A DNA stretch of 64,000 nucleotides from Mycolicibacterium fallax (GCF_010726955.1 NZ_AP022603.1:3348001-3412000); one strand, 5' to 3'. Counted from the stretch's first letter, positions 41,936 to 52,011 are shown. Numbers and translations are program-made. Notes: generated from the sequence alone by a model not told the origin.

Positions 41936-42889
41936 CTACGCGAGCGCGACGGGTTCCAGCCGGCGCAGCGCGTCGCCGACGGTGCCCAGCAACTGCGCGC
42001 TGCCGTGCGCCCGCTTGAAGTACAGCTGGATGTCGCATTCCCAGGTGATCGCGATGCCGCCGTGGATCTGGATGGCCTCACCGGCCACCGCGCCGAACGC
42101 CTCGGTCGCGGTGACGTGCGCCAGCGCGGCGGACTCCGGGCTCGGGTCGGCCAGCGCGGCGTCGACCACCGCACCGGCGGTCTGCACCAGCACGTACAGG
42201 TCGGCCATCCGATGCTTGAGCGCCTGGAAACTGCCGATCGGCCGGCCGAACTGCACCCGCTCCTTGGCGTAAGCGACGGTGAGCTCCAGGCAGCGGGTGG
42301 CCGCGCCGACCTGCTCGGCCGCCAGCAGCAGCGCGGCGAGGTCCGCCAGCCCCGGGTCGGTGCCCAGCGGCACGGTCTCGCGCGGGGTCAGCCGGGACAA
42401 CCGGCGGGTGGGGTCCATGGTCGGCAGCGGGTGGGCGTCGAAGGCGGTCCACCGGGACAGCGTGCCGTCGGCCGCGCCGATGACGACGTCGGCGACGTCG
42501 CCGCCGGCCACCACCTCCGGGTCGAAGACCACCGCGCCGATCGAGGACCCCTCGGCCAGGGCGCCCAGGGTGTCGCCGTCGGGCTCCTCGACCGACAGCA
42601 GCGCCAGCTCGGCCAGCGTGCTGCCCAGCAGCGGGGAGGGCACCAGGTGCCGGGCCAGCTCGGCGAGCACGGCGGCCGCGTCGATGAGCCCGCCGCCGGC
42701 GCCGCCGAGATCCTCGGGCACCACCAGGGCGGCGGCGCCGACCTGCTCACACAGCAGCTGCCAGAGCCGTTCGTCGTAGCCGCGCTCGGAGTCCAGCGCC
42801 GCGCGCACGGCCTCCGGCCCGGCGTGCCGGCCGATCAGGTCGGCGACCGTCGAAACCAGCAGGGCGCGTTCTTCTTTGGTGGTGCTCAC
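41936..42889 (-). CDS. fadE33: FadE33, acyl-CoA dehydrogenase subunit
   Basis: 317 residues, shorter than a classical acyl-CoA dehydrogenase (~380), as for heteromeric FadE partners. It has AKERVQFGRPIGSFQALKH and IHGGIAITWE. Probably pairs with a sibling from fadE31/32 to form an alpha2beta2 enzyme acting in C/D-ring degradation. GTG start at 42889 overlaps the fadE32 stop (GTGA). Confidence 0.88.
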   Translation of the reverse strand: MSTTKEERALLVSTVADLIGRHAGPEAVRAALDSERGYDERLWQLLCEQVGAAALVVPEDLGGAGGGLIDAAAVLAELARHLVPSPLLGSTLAELALLSVEEPDGDTLGALAEGSSIGAVVFDPEVVAGGDVADVVIGAADGTLSRWTAFDAHPLPTMDPTRRLSRLTPRETVPLGTDPGLADLAALLLAAEQVGAATRCLELTVAYAKERVQFGRPIGSFQALKHRMADLYVLVQTAGAVVDAALADPSPESAALAHVTATEAFGAVAGEAIQIHGGIAITWECDIQLYFKRAHGSAQLLGTVGDALRRLEPVALA

Positions 42890-43842
42890 AGGGCCTCCAG
42901 GACGCGACGACGATGAACGGTGGGATCACCCCAGGCGCTGCGGATGGCCTGCACCCGCAGCAGCAGCAGCGACAGGTCGTGCTCCTGGGTGAAGCCGATG
43001 GCGCCGTGGGTCTGCAGCGCCGACCGGGCCGCCAGCAGCCCGGCCTCGCCGGCGGCCACCTTGGCGGCGCTGGCGTCGCGGATCGCGGTGTCGGTGCCGT
43101 CGGCCAGCGCCAGGGCGGCGCCGTAGACCAGCGGGCGGGCCAGCTCCAGGGCGATGTGCACGTCGGCCAGCTTGTGCTTGATGGCCTGGTAGGAGCCGAT
43201 CACCCGGCCGAACTGGGTGCGCTGCTTGGCGTATTCGACCGAGGCGTCCAGCAGCGCCGAACCCGCGCCGACGAGCTGGGCGGCGGTGGCCAGTGCCCCG
43301 AACGCGCCGGCCCGGGCGGTGTCCACGGCCCAGGAGTCACCGGTGGCGGTGACGTCGAACAGCGTCCGGCTCGGATCGATGGAGGCGTGCCCGGCGCCGA
43401 CCTCGGCCACCGCGGCCTGCCCGTCGGCCGCGGTCAGGGTCAGCCCGGCGAAGTCGGCGTTGACCGCGCGCGGCTGGTCGCCGGCCAGGGCGACGGTGGC
43501 GATCAGCTCACCGGAGGCCAGCGCCGCGCTGCGTTCGGCATCGCCGGCCAGCAGCAGCGGTGCCACCGCGACGGATTCGGTGACCGGTCCCGGCACGCAC
43601 CAGTAGCCCAGTCGCTGGCAGGCCACCACCAGGTCGACCGGATGCGCGCCGATGCCGTCGTGCTCCTCGGCCACCAGCAGCGCCGGCACGCCGAGATCAG
43701 CCAGGGTCGACCACAGGGCGCCGGCGGGGTCGGTGTTGCCGTCGCCCCAGGCCCGCACCGCGGCCGGTACGTCGGCCGCCGACAGGGCGGCATCGATGCT
43801 CGCGGCGAAGTCCCGCTGCTGTTCGTCCAGATCAAAATGCAT
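42886..43842 (-). CDS. fadE32: FadE32, acyl-CoA dehydrogenase subunit
   Basis: 318 residues, the short FadE form. It carries AKQRTQFGRVIGSYQAIKH and THGAIGFTQEHDLSL near the end, typical of the smaller subunit of heteromeric acyl-CoA dehydrogenases. Role in the HIP pathway is by context: it lies between fadE31 and fadE33 and below fadD3. ATG at 43842. The 127-bp gap to fadE31 holds a duplicate of the fadE31 3' end. Confidence 0.88.
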   Translation of the reverse strand: MHFDLDEQQRDFAASIDAALSAADVPAAVRAWGDGNTDPAGALWSTLADLGVPALLVAEEHDGIGAHPVDLVVACQRLGYWCVPGPVTESVAVAPLLLAGDAERSAALASGELIATVALAGDQPRAVNADFAGLTLTAADGQAAVAEVGAGHASIDPSRTLFDVTATGDSWAVDTARAGAFGALATAAQLVGAGSALLDASVEYAKQRTQFGRVIGSYQAIKHKLADVHIALELARPLVYGAALALADGTDTAIRDASAAKVAAGEAGLLAARSALQTHGAIGFTQEHDLSLLLLRVQAIRSAWGDPTVHRRRVLEAL

Positions 43843-43886
43843 GATTCCCTAAGCCCCTATCGGCTTTCCCGCGGCCATGTCGGTGT

Positions 43887-43942
43887 GCTGTCCAAGTGCC
43901 TTCATGCCTTGGGCTCCCGAGGCAGGCCGAGGAGGCGCTCGG
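43887..43942. repeat. Partial duplicate of the fadE31 3' end in the fadE31-fadE32 gap
   Basis: A ~57-base segment (43887-43942) is nearly identical (about 90%) to 43955-44012, the last codons and 3' flank of fadE31, with an offset of 68 bases. On the minus strand the copy reads AERLLGLPREPKA, then stop, echoing the true FadE31 C-terminus. It is in another frame register downstream of fadE31, so it is a non-functional tail copy. Confidence 0.85.
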
Positions 43943-43969
43943 CGGTGTTTATCGGCTGTCCAAGTGCCT

Positions 43970-45115
43970 TCATGCCTTCGGCTCCCGCGGCAGCCCGAGC
44001 AACCGCTCGGCAATGATATTGCGCTGAATCTCGTTGGTGCCCGCGTAGATCGGGCCGCCCAGGGCGAACAGGTAGCCGTCGGTCCACGGCCCGGCCAGCT
44101 CGGCGTCGGCGCCGCGCAGGTCCAGCGCGGTCTGGTGCAGGTCGACGTCGAGGTCCGACCAGAACACCTTGGTCACCGAGGACTCGGCGCCCAGCTCGCC
44201 GCCGGCGGCCAGCCGGGTGACGGTGCCGAAGGTCTGCAGCCGGTAGGCCTGCGCCTTGATCCAGGCGTCGGCGACCCGGTCGGTGAAGATGTCCCGGATG
44301 GCGGCATCGGGCTGGGACTTCCACTGCGCCACCAGTCGGTCGGCGACCGAGGTGAACCGGGCCGGGCTGCGCAGCGACATGCCGCGCTCATTGGACGACG
44401 TGCTCATCGCCGCCCGCCAGCCCTGGTTCGGTTCGCCGATCACGTCCTGGTCGGGCACGAACACGTCGTCCAGGAAGATCTCCCCGAAGCCGGTCTCGCC
44501 GCCGAGCTGGTGGATCGGGCGCACGGTGATGCCGGGGGCCTTCAGGTCGAACATGAAATAGGTCAGCCCGTGATGGCGCTGCGCGGTCGGGTCGGAGCGA
44601 AACAGCCCGAATGCGCGCTCCCCGAACGGGGCCCGCGAGCTCCAGATCTTCTGCCCGCGCAGCAGCCAGCCACCGTCGGTGCGGGTGGCCGTCGAGCGCA
44701 GCGAGGCCAGGTCGCTGCCGGACTCCGGCTCCGACCAGGCCTGCGCCCAGATCTCTTCGCCGCTGGCCATTTTCGGCAGGATGCGCTCCAGCTGCTCGGT
44801 GGTGCCGTGCGCGAACAGCGTCGGCGCCAGCATCGAGGTGCCGTTGGCGCTGGCCCGGCCCGGGGCGCCGGCGGCGAAGTATTCCTCCTCGTAGACCACC
44901 CACTGCAGCAGCGTCGCGTCGCGGCCGCCGTACTCCTTGGGCCAGGCGATCACCGAAAGGCCGGCGTCGTACAGGATCCGGTCCCAGCGCCGATGCTGAG
45001 CGAAGCCGACCTCGGTGTCGTAGGACTCGGTTGGGAAGTCGGCGCGGTGGGCGGCCAGGAACTCGCGCACCTCGGTGCGGAAGTTCTCCGTCTCGTCGTC
45101 GAAATGCAGGTCCAT
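43970..45115 (-). CDS. fadE31: FadE31, acyl-CoA dehydrogenase
   Basis: 381 residues, classical full-length acyl-CoA dehydrogenase. The WSEPESGSDLASLRSTATR flavin-binding region and the C-terminal AGTNEIQRNIIAERLLGLPREPKA tail are clear. Works in HIP (C/D-ring) degradation, likely with FadE32/33. Its ATG directly abuts the fadD3 stop (TGA then ATG), so it is translationally coupled. Confidence 0.92.
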   Translation of the reverse strand: MDLHFDDETENFRTEVREFLAAHRADFPTESYDTEVGFAQHRRWDRILYDAGLSVIAWPKEYGGRDATLLQWVVYEEEYFAAGAPGRASANGTSMLAPTLFAHGTTEQLERILPKMASGEEIWAQAWSEPESGSDLASLRSTATRTDGGWLLRGQKIWSSRAPFGERAFGLFRSDPTAQRHHGLTYFMFDLKAPGITVRPIHQLGGETGFGEIFLDDVFVPDQDVIGEPNQGWRAAMSTSSNERGMSLRSPARFTSVADRLVAQWKSQPDAAIRDIFTDRVADAWIKAQAYRLQTFGTVTRLAAGGELGAESSVTKVFWSDLDVDLHQTALDLRGADAELAGPWTDGYLFALGGPIYAGTNEIQRNIIAERLLGLPREPKA

Positions 45116-46663
45116 TCAGGCCCTTTCCCTCAGCAGTGGTTTGACGACCTTGCCGCCGGGGTTGCGCGGCAGCGCGTCGAGGAACTCCACCGATCGCGGA
45201 GTCTTGAAGTTGGCCAGGCTCTCCCTGGCGTGCGCGATGACGGTCGCCTCGTCGAGTTCGGCGCCGGGCAGCCGCACCACGAAGGCCTTGCCGACCTCGC
45301 CGAGCCGCTCGTCGGGCACCCCGATGACCGCGGCCTCGGCGACCCCCGGCAGCCGGGACAGCACCTGCTCGATCTCGGCCGGGTACACGTTGAACCCGCC
45401 GCAGATGTACATGTCCTTGAGCCGGTCGGTGATGGTGAGGTTGCCTGCGGCGTCGACGGTGCCGATGTCACCGGTGTGCAGCCAGCCGTCGGCGTCGACG
45501 GCGGCGGCGGTGGCCTCGGCGTCGTCGAGGTAGCCGAGCATCACGCACGGCCCGCGCAGCAGCACCTCGCCCGCGGCGCCGGGCTCGCCTGCCCCGTCGA
45601 TGCGCAGCTCGAAGTCGGCGATCGGGCGACCGCAGGTGCTGGCCACCGTCAGTGCGTCGTCGTCGGGGCGGCACATGGTGCCGAAGCCGGCGGCCTCGGT
45701 CAGGCCGTAGGCAGTCAGCACGATGTCGATGTCCAGCTCGGACTGCATCCGCTCGATCAGCACCACCGGAACGGTGGCCGCGCCGGTCACCGCGAACCGC
45801 AGCGAGGACAGCTCGTGGTCGGGGCGCGCCGGGTGGTCGAGCAGGGTCTGGAAGATCGTCGGCGGCCCGGGCAGCACGGTGATCCGCTGGGCGGCAACCA
45901 GTTCCATCGCGCCGACCGGATCGAAGGTCAGCTGCGGCACCAGGGCGGCCCCGGTCTGCAGGCAGGCCAGGATGCCGGCCTTGTAGCCGAAGTTGTGGAA
46001 GAACGGGTTGATGCACAGGTAGCGGTCGGCCTCGGTCATCTGGCCGCAGTCCGCCCAGGCCGCCGAGCCGGCCAGCGACTGGTGGTGCGCGCATAGCACA
46101 CCCTTGGAGCGGCCGGTGGTGCCGGAGGTGAACAGGATGTCGGAGACATCGGTGGGCGCCACCGCGGCGGCCCGGCGGTCGGCCTCGGCCAGCAGCTCCG
46201 GGTCCGCGCCGCGGGCGACGAAGTCGTCCCAGCCCGGATCGGCGGTCTGCACCGGGATCCGGACGATGTGCCGCAGCGCGGGCAGTTCGTCGCGATCGAG
46301 TTCGGCGGAGCGATCGGCGCCGAGGAACTGCCCGGCGCACAGCAGCAGCGGGGCGCCGGTGCGGGCCAGGATGTCGGTGGCCTCGGCCGCGGTGTAGCGG
46401 GTGTTCAGCGGCACCACGACGGCGCCGGCCCAGTGCGCGGCCAGGCAGCCGACCACCCAGTGCCAGGTGTTCGGCGACCAGATCGCCACCCGGTCGGCGG
46501 GGGCCACGCCCAGATCGATCATCGCCGCGGCGGCCCGGCGCACCTCGTCGCGCAGTCCGGCGTAACTGATCGTCCGGTCCGGCGTGACCACGGCGTCGCG
46601 GTCGGCAAAGATCCGGGCGCTCCGGTCCAGCACCGCAGGAGTGGTCTGCGGAACGCTCATCAT
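45116..46663 (-). CDS. fadD3: FadD3, HIP-CoA synthetase
   Basis: 515 residues. ATP-dependent CoA ligase that activates 3a-alpha-H-4-alpha(3'-propanoate)-7a-beta-methylhexahydro-1,5-indanedione (HIP), the entry to C/D-ring degradation. AMP-binding motif ILFTSGTTGRSKG (about 165-177), AYGLTEAAG, GWLHTGDIG and the catalytic Lys in PRNPGGKVVK are intact. The start at 46663 has GGGAG 6 bases upstream; the adjacent ATG at 46660 is an alternative. Confidence 0.94.
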   Translation of the reverse strand: MMSVPQTTPAVLDRSARIFADRDAVVTPDRTISYAGLRDEVRRAAAAMIDLGVAPADRVAIWSPNTWHWVVGCLAAHWAGAVVVPLNTRYTAAEATDILARTGAPLLLCAGQFLGADRSAELDRDELPALRHIVRIPVQTADPGWDDFVARGADPELLAEADRRAAAVAPTDVSDILFTSGTTGRSKGVLCAHHQSLAGSAAWADCGQMTEADRYLCINPFFHNFGYKAGILACLQTGAALVPQLTFDPVGAMELVAAQRITVLPGPPTIFQTLLDHPARPDHELSSLRFAVTGAATVPVVLIERMQSELDIDIVLTAYGLTEAAGFGTMCRPDDDALTVASTCGRPIADFELRIDGAGEPGAAGEVLLRGPCVMLGYLDDAEATAAAVDADGWLHTGDIGTVDAAGNLTITDRLKDMYICGGFNVYPAEIEQVLSRLPGVAEAAVIGVPDERLGEVGKAFVVRLPGAELDEATVIAHARESLANFKTPRSVEFLDALPRNPGGKVVKPLLRERA

Positions 46664-46687
46664 CGATTGCTCCCACACGAGTAACAA

Positions 46688-46706
46688 AGCAAGTGCTTGG
46701 TAGGTT
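46688..46706. promoter_or_regulatory. KstR2 operator between fadD3 and fadE30, with a -10-like hexamer
   Basis: AGCAAGTGCTTGGT (46688-46701) fits the KstR2 pattern AnCAAGnnCTTGnT. TAGGTT (46701-46706) overlaps its end and fits TANNNT as the -10 of fadE30. KstR2 is released by HIP-CoA, the FadD3 product, which would give substrate-induced expression of both divergent operons. kstR2 itself is not in the window. Confidence 0.85.
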
Positions 46707-46717
46707 AGCCTACAGGG

Positions 46718-47875
<1,158 letters not shown>

Positions 47876-47880
47876 GCACT

Positions 47881-48684
47881 ATGGACTCGAGCAAGGTGAA
47901 CCTGAGCATTGCCCCCGCCGAAATCGAGGGCCACAACCTGCTGAGCGGACGGGTGGTCGTGGTGACCGCCGCCGCGGGCACCGGCATCGGCTCGGCGACC
48001 GCCCGCCGCGCTCTGGCCGAGGGCGCCGACGTGGTCATCTCCGATCACCATGAGCGACGGCTGGAGGAGACCCGGGCCGAGCTGGCCGGCCTCGGGCTGG
48101 GCCGGGTCGAGGCGATCGTCTGCGACGTGACCTCCACCGCCGCCGTCGACGCGCTGATCGCCGGCGCCGCCGCCGCGATGGGCCGGATCGACGTGCTGGT
48201 CAACAACGCCGGGCTGGGCGGGGAAACCCCGGTCGTCGACATGACCGACGACGAGTGGGACCGGGTGCTCAACGTGTCGCTGACCTCGGTGATGCGGTCC
48301 ACCCGTGCGGCGCTGCGGTATTTCCGCGACGCCGGGCACGGCGGGTCGATCATCAACAACGCCTCGGTGCTGGGCTGGCGCGCCCAGCACTCCCAGTCGC
48401 ACTACGCCGCGGCCAAGGCCGGGGTGATGGCGCTGACCCGGTGCAGCGCGGTGGAGGCCGTCGAGTTCGGGGTGCGGATCAACGCGGTGTCCCCGAGCAT
48501 CGCCCGGCACAAGTTCCTGGAGAAGGTCAGCTCCGCGGACCTGCTGGACCGGCTGTCCGACGGCGAGGCGTTCGGCCGGGCCGCCGAGCCGTGGGAGGTT
48601 GCCGCCACCATCGCATTCCTGGCCAGTGACTACTCCAGCTACCTGACCGGCGAGGTCATCTCGGTCTCCAGCCAGCGCGCCTAG
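47881..48684 (+). CDS. ipdF: IpdF, short-chain dehydrogenase of the HIP pathway
   Basis: 267 residues. SDR with a nucleotide-binding TAAAGTGIG (about 31-39) and the catalytic Ser in INNASVLG with YAAAKAG. It acts on a hydroxy intermediate of HIP-CoA in C/D-ring breakdown. Located as the second gene of the fadE30 operon, 5 bp after fadE30, as in M. tuberculosis Rv3559c. Confidence 0.9.
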   Translation: MDSSKVNLSIAPAEIEGHNLLSGRVVVVTAAAGTGIGSATARRALAEGADVVISDHHERRLEETRAELAGLGLGRVEAIVCDVTSTAAVDALIAGAAAAMGRIDVLVNNAGLGGETPVVDMTDDEWDRVLNVSLTSVMRSTRAALRYFRDAGHGGSIINNASVLGWRAQHSQSHYAAAKAGVMALTRCSAVEAVEFGVRINAVSPSIARHKFLEKVSSADLLDRLSDGEAFGRAAEPWEVAATIAFLASDYSSYLTGEVISVSSQRA

Positions 48685-48761
48685 CGCGGGCCGGAGAACC
48701 TGCACAATTCCTTCACATTCGCCGCGCGGAAGGCCCACGAACGGGCCCTAGTGTCGGAGGA

Positions 48762-48857
48762 ATGCAGCGGATCCTGGTCGTCGAGGACGAGCCCACCATC
48801 CTCGCGGCGATCGTGGCGCGGTTGCGCGCCGAATCCTTCGAGGTGCACACCGCGGTT
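48762..48857 (+). pseudogene. Remnant of a response-regulator receiver domain
   Basis: The first ~32 codons read as a receiver N-terminus, MQRILVVEDEP, with the conserved acidic pair, then RLRAESFEVHTA. The phosphorylation Asp and everything after are absent, and the frame then loses similarity. The AGTGTCGGAGGA sequence just before the ATG still looks like a ribosome site, so this seems a recent loss. Confidence 0.75.
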
Positions 48858-48858
48858 G

Positions 48859-49065
48859 GATGCCGGCTACCTGTCGACCCTGTCACCGGATGCCGACGCC
48901 GCGCTGCTCCGGTTGCCCGAGCAGGCCCGCCGATGCGTGGCACGCCCGCAGCAGCCGGCGCGGTCCTGGACCGAGTTCAACCTGTCGAGATCGCAGGCGC
49001 TGCCCGCGGCCGGCGCCGCGGTGTCGGGGTGCTCGTCCTACACCGGCGTCAGCCGAACGGGTTGA
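48859..49065 (+). pseudogene. Remnant of the C-terminal part of a membrane protein (DUF4153/DUF4173-like)
   Basis: In another frame, directly after the response-regulator fragment, DAGYLSTLSPDADAALLRLP is followed by SWTEFNLSRSQAL. This is reminiscent of the C-terminal tail of DUF4153/4173 membrane proteins often next to two-component genes. It lacks the preceding transmembrane region. The family call is from memory and moderate. Its 3' end overlaps the opposing membrane-protein gene. Confidence 0.45.
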
Positions 49066-49798
49066 AATCGCCCGGCCGGGCGGTCGGCGGCGGCGGGCCC
49101 GCCGGCCTCGGCGGCGTCGCCGCGGGCCGCAACACGACGGTGGCCTCGGCGTCGTCGCCGCGGGCCGCCGGGGGCGGCAGCGACGGGCGACCGATCCCGG
49201 GCCACAGCAGCACCGCCGCGGCGACCGCGGCCAGGATCAGCAGCGGGCCGATCACCCAGATCAGCGCGCCGAACCAGCCGACCTGCGCGCCGGGCCGCAG
49301 CACCAGGGCCACGCCGGAGGCGACGATCAGCGCCGCGGAGTTCAGCACCGACAGCAGCCGAGCGGCCCGGTGGCCCCGGCGATTGCCGACGACCAGCGCC
49401 AGCATCGCCACCGCCCAACCGCCGAGACCGGCGGCCAGCGTCACCGCGGTGGGGGTCAGCGCGCCGAATTCCCGGTACTGGTAACGGAATTCGGGCAGCG
49501 CAAGTAGGGTGAGGGCGGCCGTCGACACCAGCACCGCGGCGATCCCGCCGAGCAGCAGGTTGGCGGCGAACACCCGCTCGGGCAGCCGCGCCCCGGACGC
49601 CGGTGCCGGACGTGCCGGAGCCGGGCGTGCCGAGGCCGGACGCACCGGTGGTGCGGGTGCGGGTGCGGGCGGGGGAGCCGCCGGCGGTGCGCCCCACCCG
49701 CCGCCGAACGGGTCCGGGCCGCCGAAGCCGCCCCCGCCGAACGGGTCCGCCCCCGAACCGCTGCCGCCTCCGCCGTGGGTCTGCCAGGGCTTGGACAT
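49049..49798 (-). CDS. 4-TM membrane protein with Gly/Pro-rich N-terminus and DPFGG motifs
   Basis: 249 residues. Residues 17-34 carry two DPFGG motifs, then a Pro/Ala/Arg-rich stretch up to ~75. Four transmembrane helices follow (about 75-102, 113-134, 143-166, 172-198), and the C-terminus (FNPFG) is again Phe-rich. The positive-inside rule places both ends in the cytoplasm. No enzymatic motif. It is one base downstream of the secreted PD-(D/E)xK-like gene, so co-transcribed. The shared DPFGG motif links it to four plus-arm proteins. Confidence 0.8.
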   Translation of the reverse strand: MSKPWQTHGGGGSGSGADPFGGGGFGGPDPFGGGWGAPPAAPPPAPAPAPPVRPASARPAPARPAPASGARLPERVFAANLLLGGIAAVLVSTAALTLLALPEFRYQYREFGALTPTAVTLAAGLGGWAVAMLALVVGNRRGHRAARLLSVLNSAALIVASGVALVLRPGAQVGWFGALIWVIGPLLILAAVAAAVLLWPGIGRPSLPPPAARGDDAEATVVLRPAATPPRPAGPPPPTARPGDFNPFG

Positions 49799-49799
49799 C

Positions 49800-51947
49800 T
49801 CAGATCCCCCGTCCGGCGCGGCGCCGCCGCCAGATCAGCGTCCCGCCGACCGCACCCCAAACCGCGACCGGGGTGAGGATCGCCAGGTAGAACAGCACCC
49901 GCTGGGGCGCCGGTGTCGGGATCCGGAACGGCGTCCACGGGGTGACCTGCATCGGCCACAGCTGGGCGGGGTCCCCGACCACGGTCGCGCCGCCGAGCCA
50001 GATCTGGTCCTGCACCGCGGTGGTCCCGGCCAACGGTGCCCGGGCGACCGCGGTGAGTTCGGGGTAGTCCTGCGCGAACTTCTCGGCACCCACATCGTTG
50101 AGCTCGACCTTGAAGAAGTCCACCCCGCCCCAGGCCTTGTTGTGGGTCCAGGTGACGTCGCCCACCTTGGTCTGCCAGGTGAAGATCGGCTTGGCGTTGT
50201 TGAACGAGGTGACAAAGCGGTCGAACACCTCGCGCTGATCCCAGTCGGTGGTCCACTTGTCGACGTTGCCCGAATCGATCTGCTTGGCATACTGATTCGG
50301 TTTGATCGCGTTGCGCTTGCGATACCACTCCGCGGCCACCCGGCTGGCGTACACCCGGCGCAGGTCGGCGAACTCCGGATCGTGATTCACCGACTGGACC
50401 ACCGCGGGCATGATCATCTTTTCGTACAGCTCGCCGTTGCTCGTGGTGATCGCCGGGTCCTGGTCGGGGCAGCTCTGCCCTGGGCTGACGTCACTGTCCT
50501 CCTTGCCGAGTTGCACGGTCAGCGGGATCTCCAGGATGTAGAGCTGATCGCCGTCCTCATGGATGCTGGCGGGCAGCGGTTCGATCCACTGGCGGCGGCC
50601 CAGGAAGCACTTGTTCTCGCCCTGCAGCACCTCCATGAACTTGCGGCCCAACTCGGTGTCGGAGCGCTGCATCCGCCCGGACGCCTCCTTCATCTCCAGG
50701 TCGGCCTCCAACAGCACCTGGCCGGCCTGAGTCCGGCCGAACGCCGGGTCAATGATGCGGTCGGGTTCGTAGGGATGGAGGTTCACCCAGAACTTCTCCG
50801 GGGACAGCGCCAGCCACACGTTGAGGGCATCGGTCGCCATGGCGGCGTTGCGTCGCCCGCCGAAGGACGGGGCGCCGTCGGGCAGGCTGCCGGTCCGGAA
50901 GGCGTAGCGGTTGACGGGATTGCCGTTCACCGAATCGGTCACGTACCGCAGTTCCAGCGAGGTGAAGTCGATACCGCCGAGGTCACCGGCCGGGGTGCCC
51001 CCGGGCTGCGGGGTCGGGTTCTCGACCGGGTTCGGGCCACCCTGCTCGCCTTCGATGTCACCGAGGATGTCGGTGGAGACCTGCTCGAATTCGGCCTGAT
51101 CCTGCGGGTTGTCGAACGACTCGGCGATCGCCTCGCTGTTGATCGTCGACCCGGTGGGCTGGGTTGACTCCGGCACCCCGACGGTGAGCAGGTAGCGGAC
51201 GGTGACCGGGGGCCCCGAATACCCCTCCAGCGCCTTTTTGATCCAGGCCACGGTTTCCGGGGTGGGCTCGGAACCGAAGATCAGGACCAGCTCCGAACCG
51301 GCCTTGGCGAGGTCCACCAGGTTCTTCTTGAACTGCGCCCTGGCGTGGCTGTTGAGCGTGGATCCGGACTTCAGCTCGAAGACCACCCGGTCGCCGACGG
51401 GCGGGATGCTGACCTCGCCGCCCTTGTCGTAGGTGTTGGTGATGTCGTAGGGCCGGCTCTTCTCAAGCAGTTCCGCCGGGAGCCGCGCGTTGGTGCGCCA
51501 CTGGGTCGGGTCCAGGCCGAACTTCTCGAAGACGAACTTCTCGAATGCCATGCCCTTGCGCTGGTTCTCGATGATGGTGATGTACGCGTCGCGCCACCGC
51601 TCAAAGCTCCACTTGCCCTTGTACATGGTCCAGCGCTTGAGGAAGTGCTCCAGCGTGCCGGGCGTCAGCGTCTTGAGGTCCAGATCGTAAATATCGTGAT
51701 CAATGAGGTACTTCTGACTGAGTTGCTCCGAACCCTTCGTTAGCGTCGCCAGGGTTGGGTCGACGCCCTGGTAGTAGTACCCCTCGGGCGTGCCGGTGGC
51801 CGGGCCGGCCGCGGGGTCGAGGGCCGGCAGGGTCGCCGCGATCGCCGACGGCGCGGCGACGGCCATTGGCGCAGGCGCGATGCCAAGCAGGCACAGCGCC
51901 GCGACCAGTAGGGCCGAGATGATGCGGGACGAAATCAGTTTGGGCAT
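49800..51947 (-). CDS. Secreted, membrane-anchored protein with a PD-(D/E)xK-like core
   Basis: 715 residues. N-terminal signal peptide (1-32) and one C-terminal transmembrane helix (about 685-706) followed by RRRRAGRG, so most of the protein lies outside the membrane. Residues ~131-210 look like the core of a PD-(D/E)xK fold: Glu136 in GMAFEKF, Asp168 in RPYDIT, Glu191 and Lys193 in VFELKSG, and Gln205. The second half contains NLHPYEPDRIIDPAFG and LRRVYASRVAAEWYRKR; I know no name for it. ATG follows GGAGG. Whether it cuts nucleic acid is inference. Confidence 0.75.
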   Translation of the reverse strand: MPKLISSRIISALLVAALCLLGIAPAPMAVAAPSAIAATLPALDPAAGPATGTPEGYYYQGVDPTLATLTKGSEQLSQKYLIDHDIYDLDLKTLTPGTLEHFLKRWTMYKGKWSFERWRDAYITIIENQRKGMAFEKFVFEKFGLDPTQWRTNARLPAELLEKSRPYDITNTYDKGGEVSIPPVGDRVVFELKSGSTLNSHARAQFKKNLVDLAKAGSELVLIFGSEPTPETVAWIKKALEGYSGPPVTVRYLLTVGVPESTQPTGSTINSEAIAESFDNPQDQAEFEQVSTDILGDIEGEQGGPNPVENPTPQPGGTPAGDLGGIDFTSLELRYVTDSVNGNPVNRYAFRTGSLPDGAPSFGGRRNAAMATDALNVWLALSPEKFWVNLHPYEPDRIIDPAFGRTQAGQVLLEADLEMKEASGRMQRSDTELGRKFMEVLQGENKCFLGRRQWIEPLPASIHEDGDQLYILEIPLTVQLGKEDSDVSPGQSCPDQDPAITTSNGELYEKMIMPAVVQSVNHDPEFADLRRVYASRVAAEWYRKRNAIKPNQYAKQIDSGNVDKWTTDWDQREVFDRFVTSFNNAKPIFTWQTKVGDVTWTHNKAWGGVDFFKVELNDVGAEKFAQDYPELTAVARAPLAGTTAVQDQIWLGGATVVGDPAQLWPMQVTPWTPFRIPTPAPQRVLFYLAILTPVAVWGAVGGTLIWRRRRAGRGI

Positions 51948-52011
51948 GGCGTGCCTCCGGAACGGATCAATCGGGGGAAGTCAGGAGTGATGCCGCACCG
52001 CGGCGTCGGGA

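Noticed and set aside
39839..42916. 1025-codon plus-strand open frame through the symporter and aspB/fadE33
   Set aside because: It crosses genes of both strands and has shadow-type low-complexity composition.
48762..49484. 240-codon open frame continuing the response-regulator fragment
   Set aside because: After residue ~32 it is antisense to a membrane-protein gene and loses receiver similarity.
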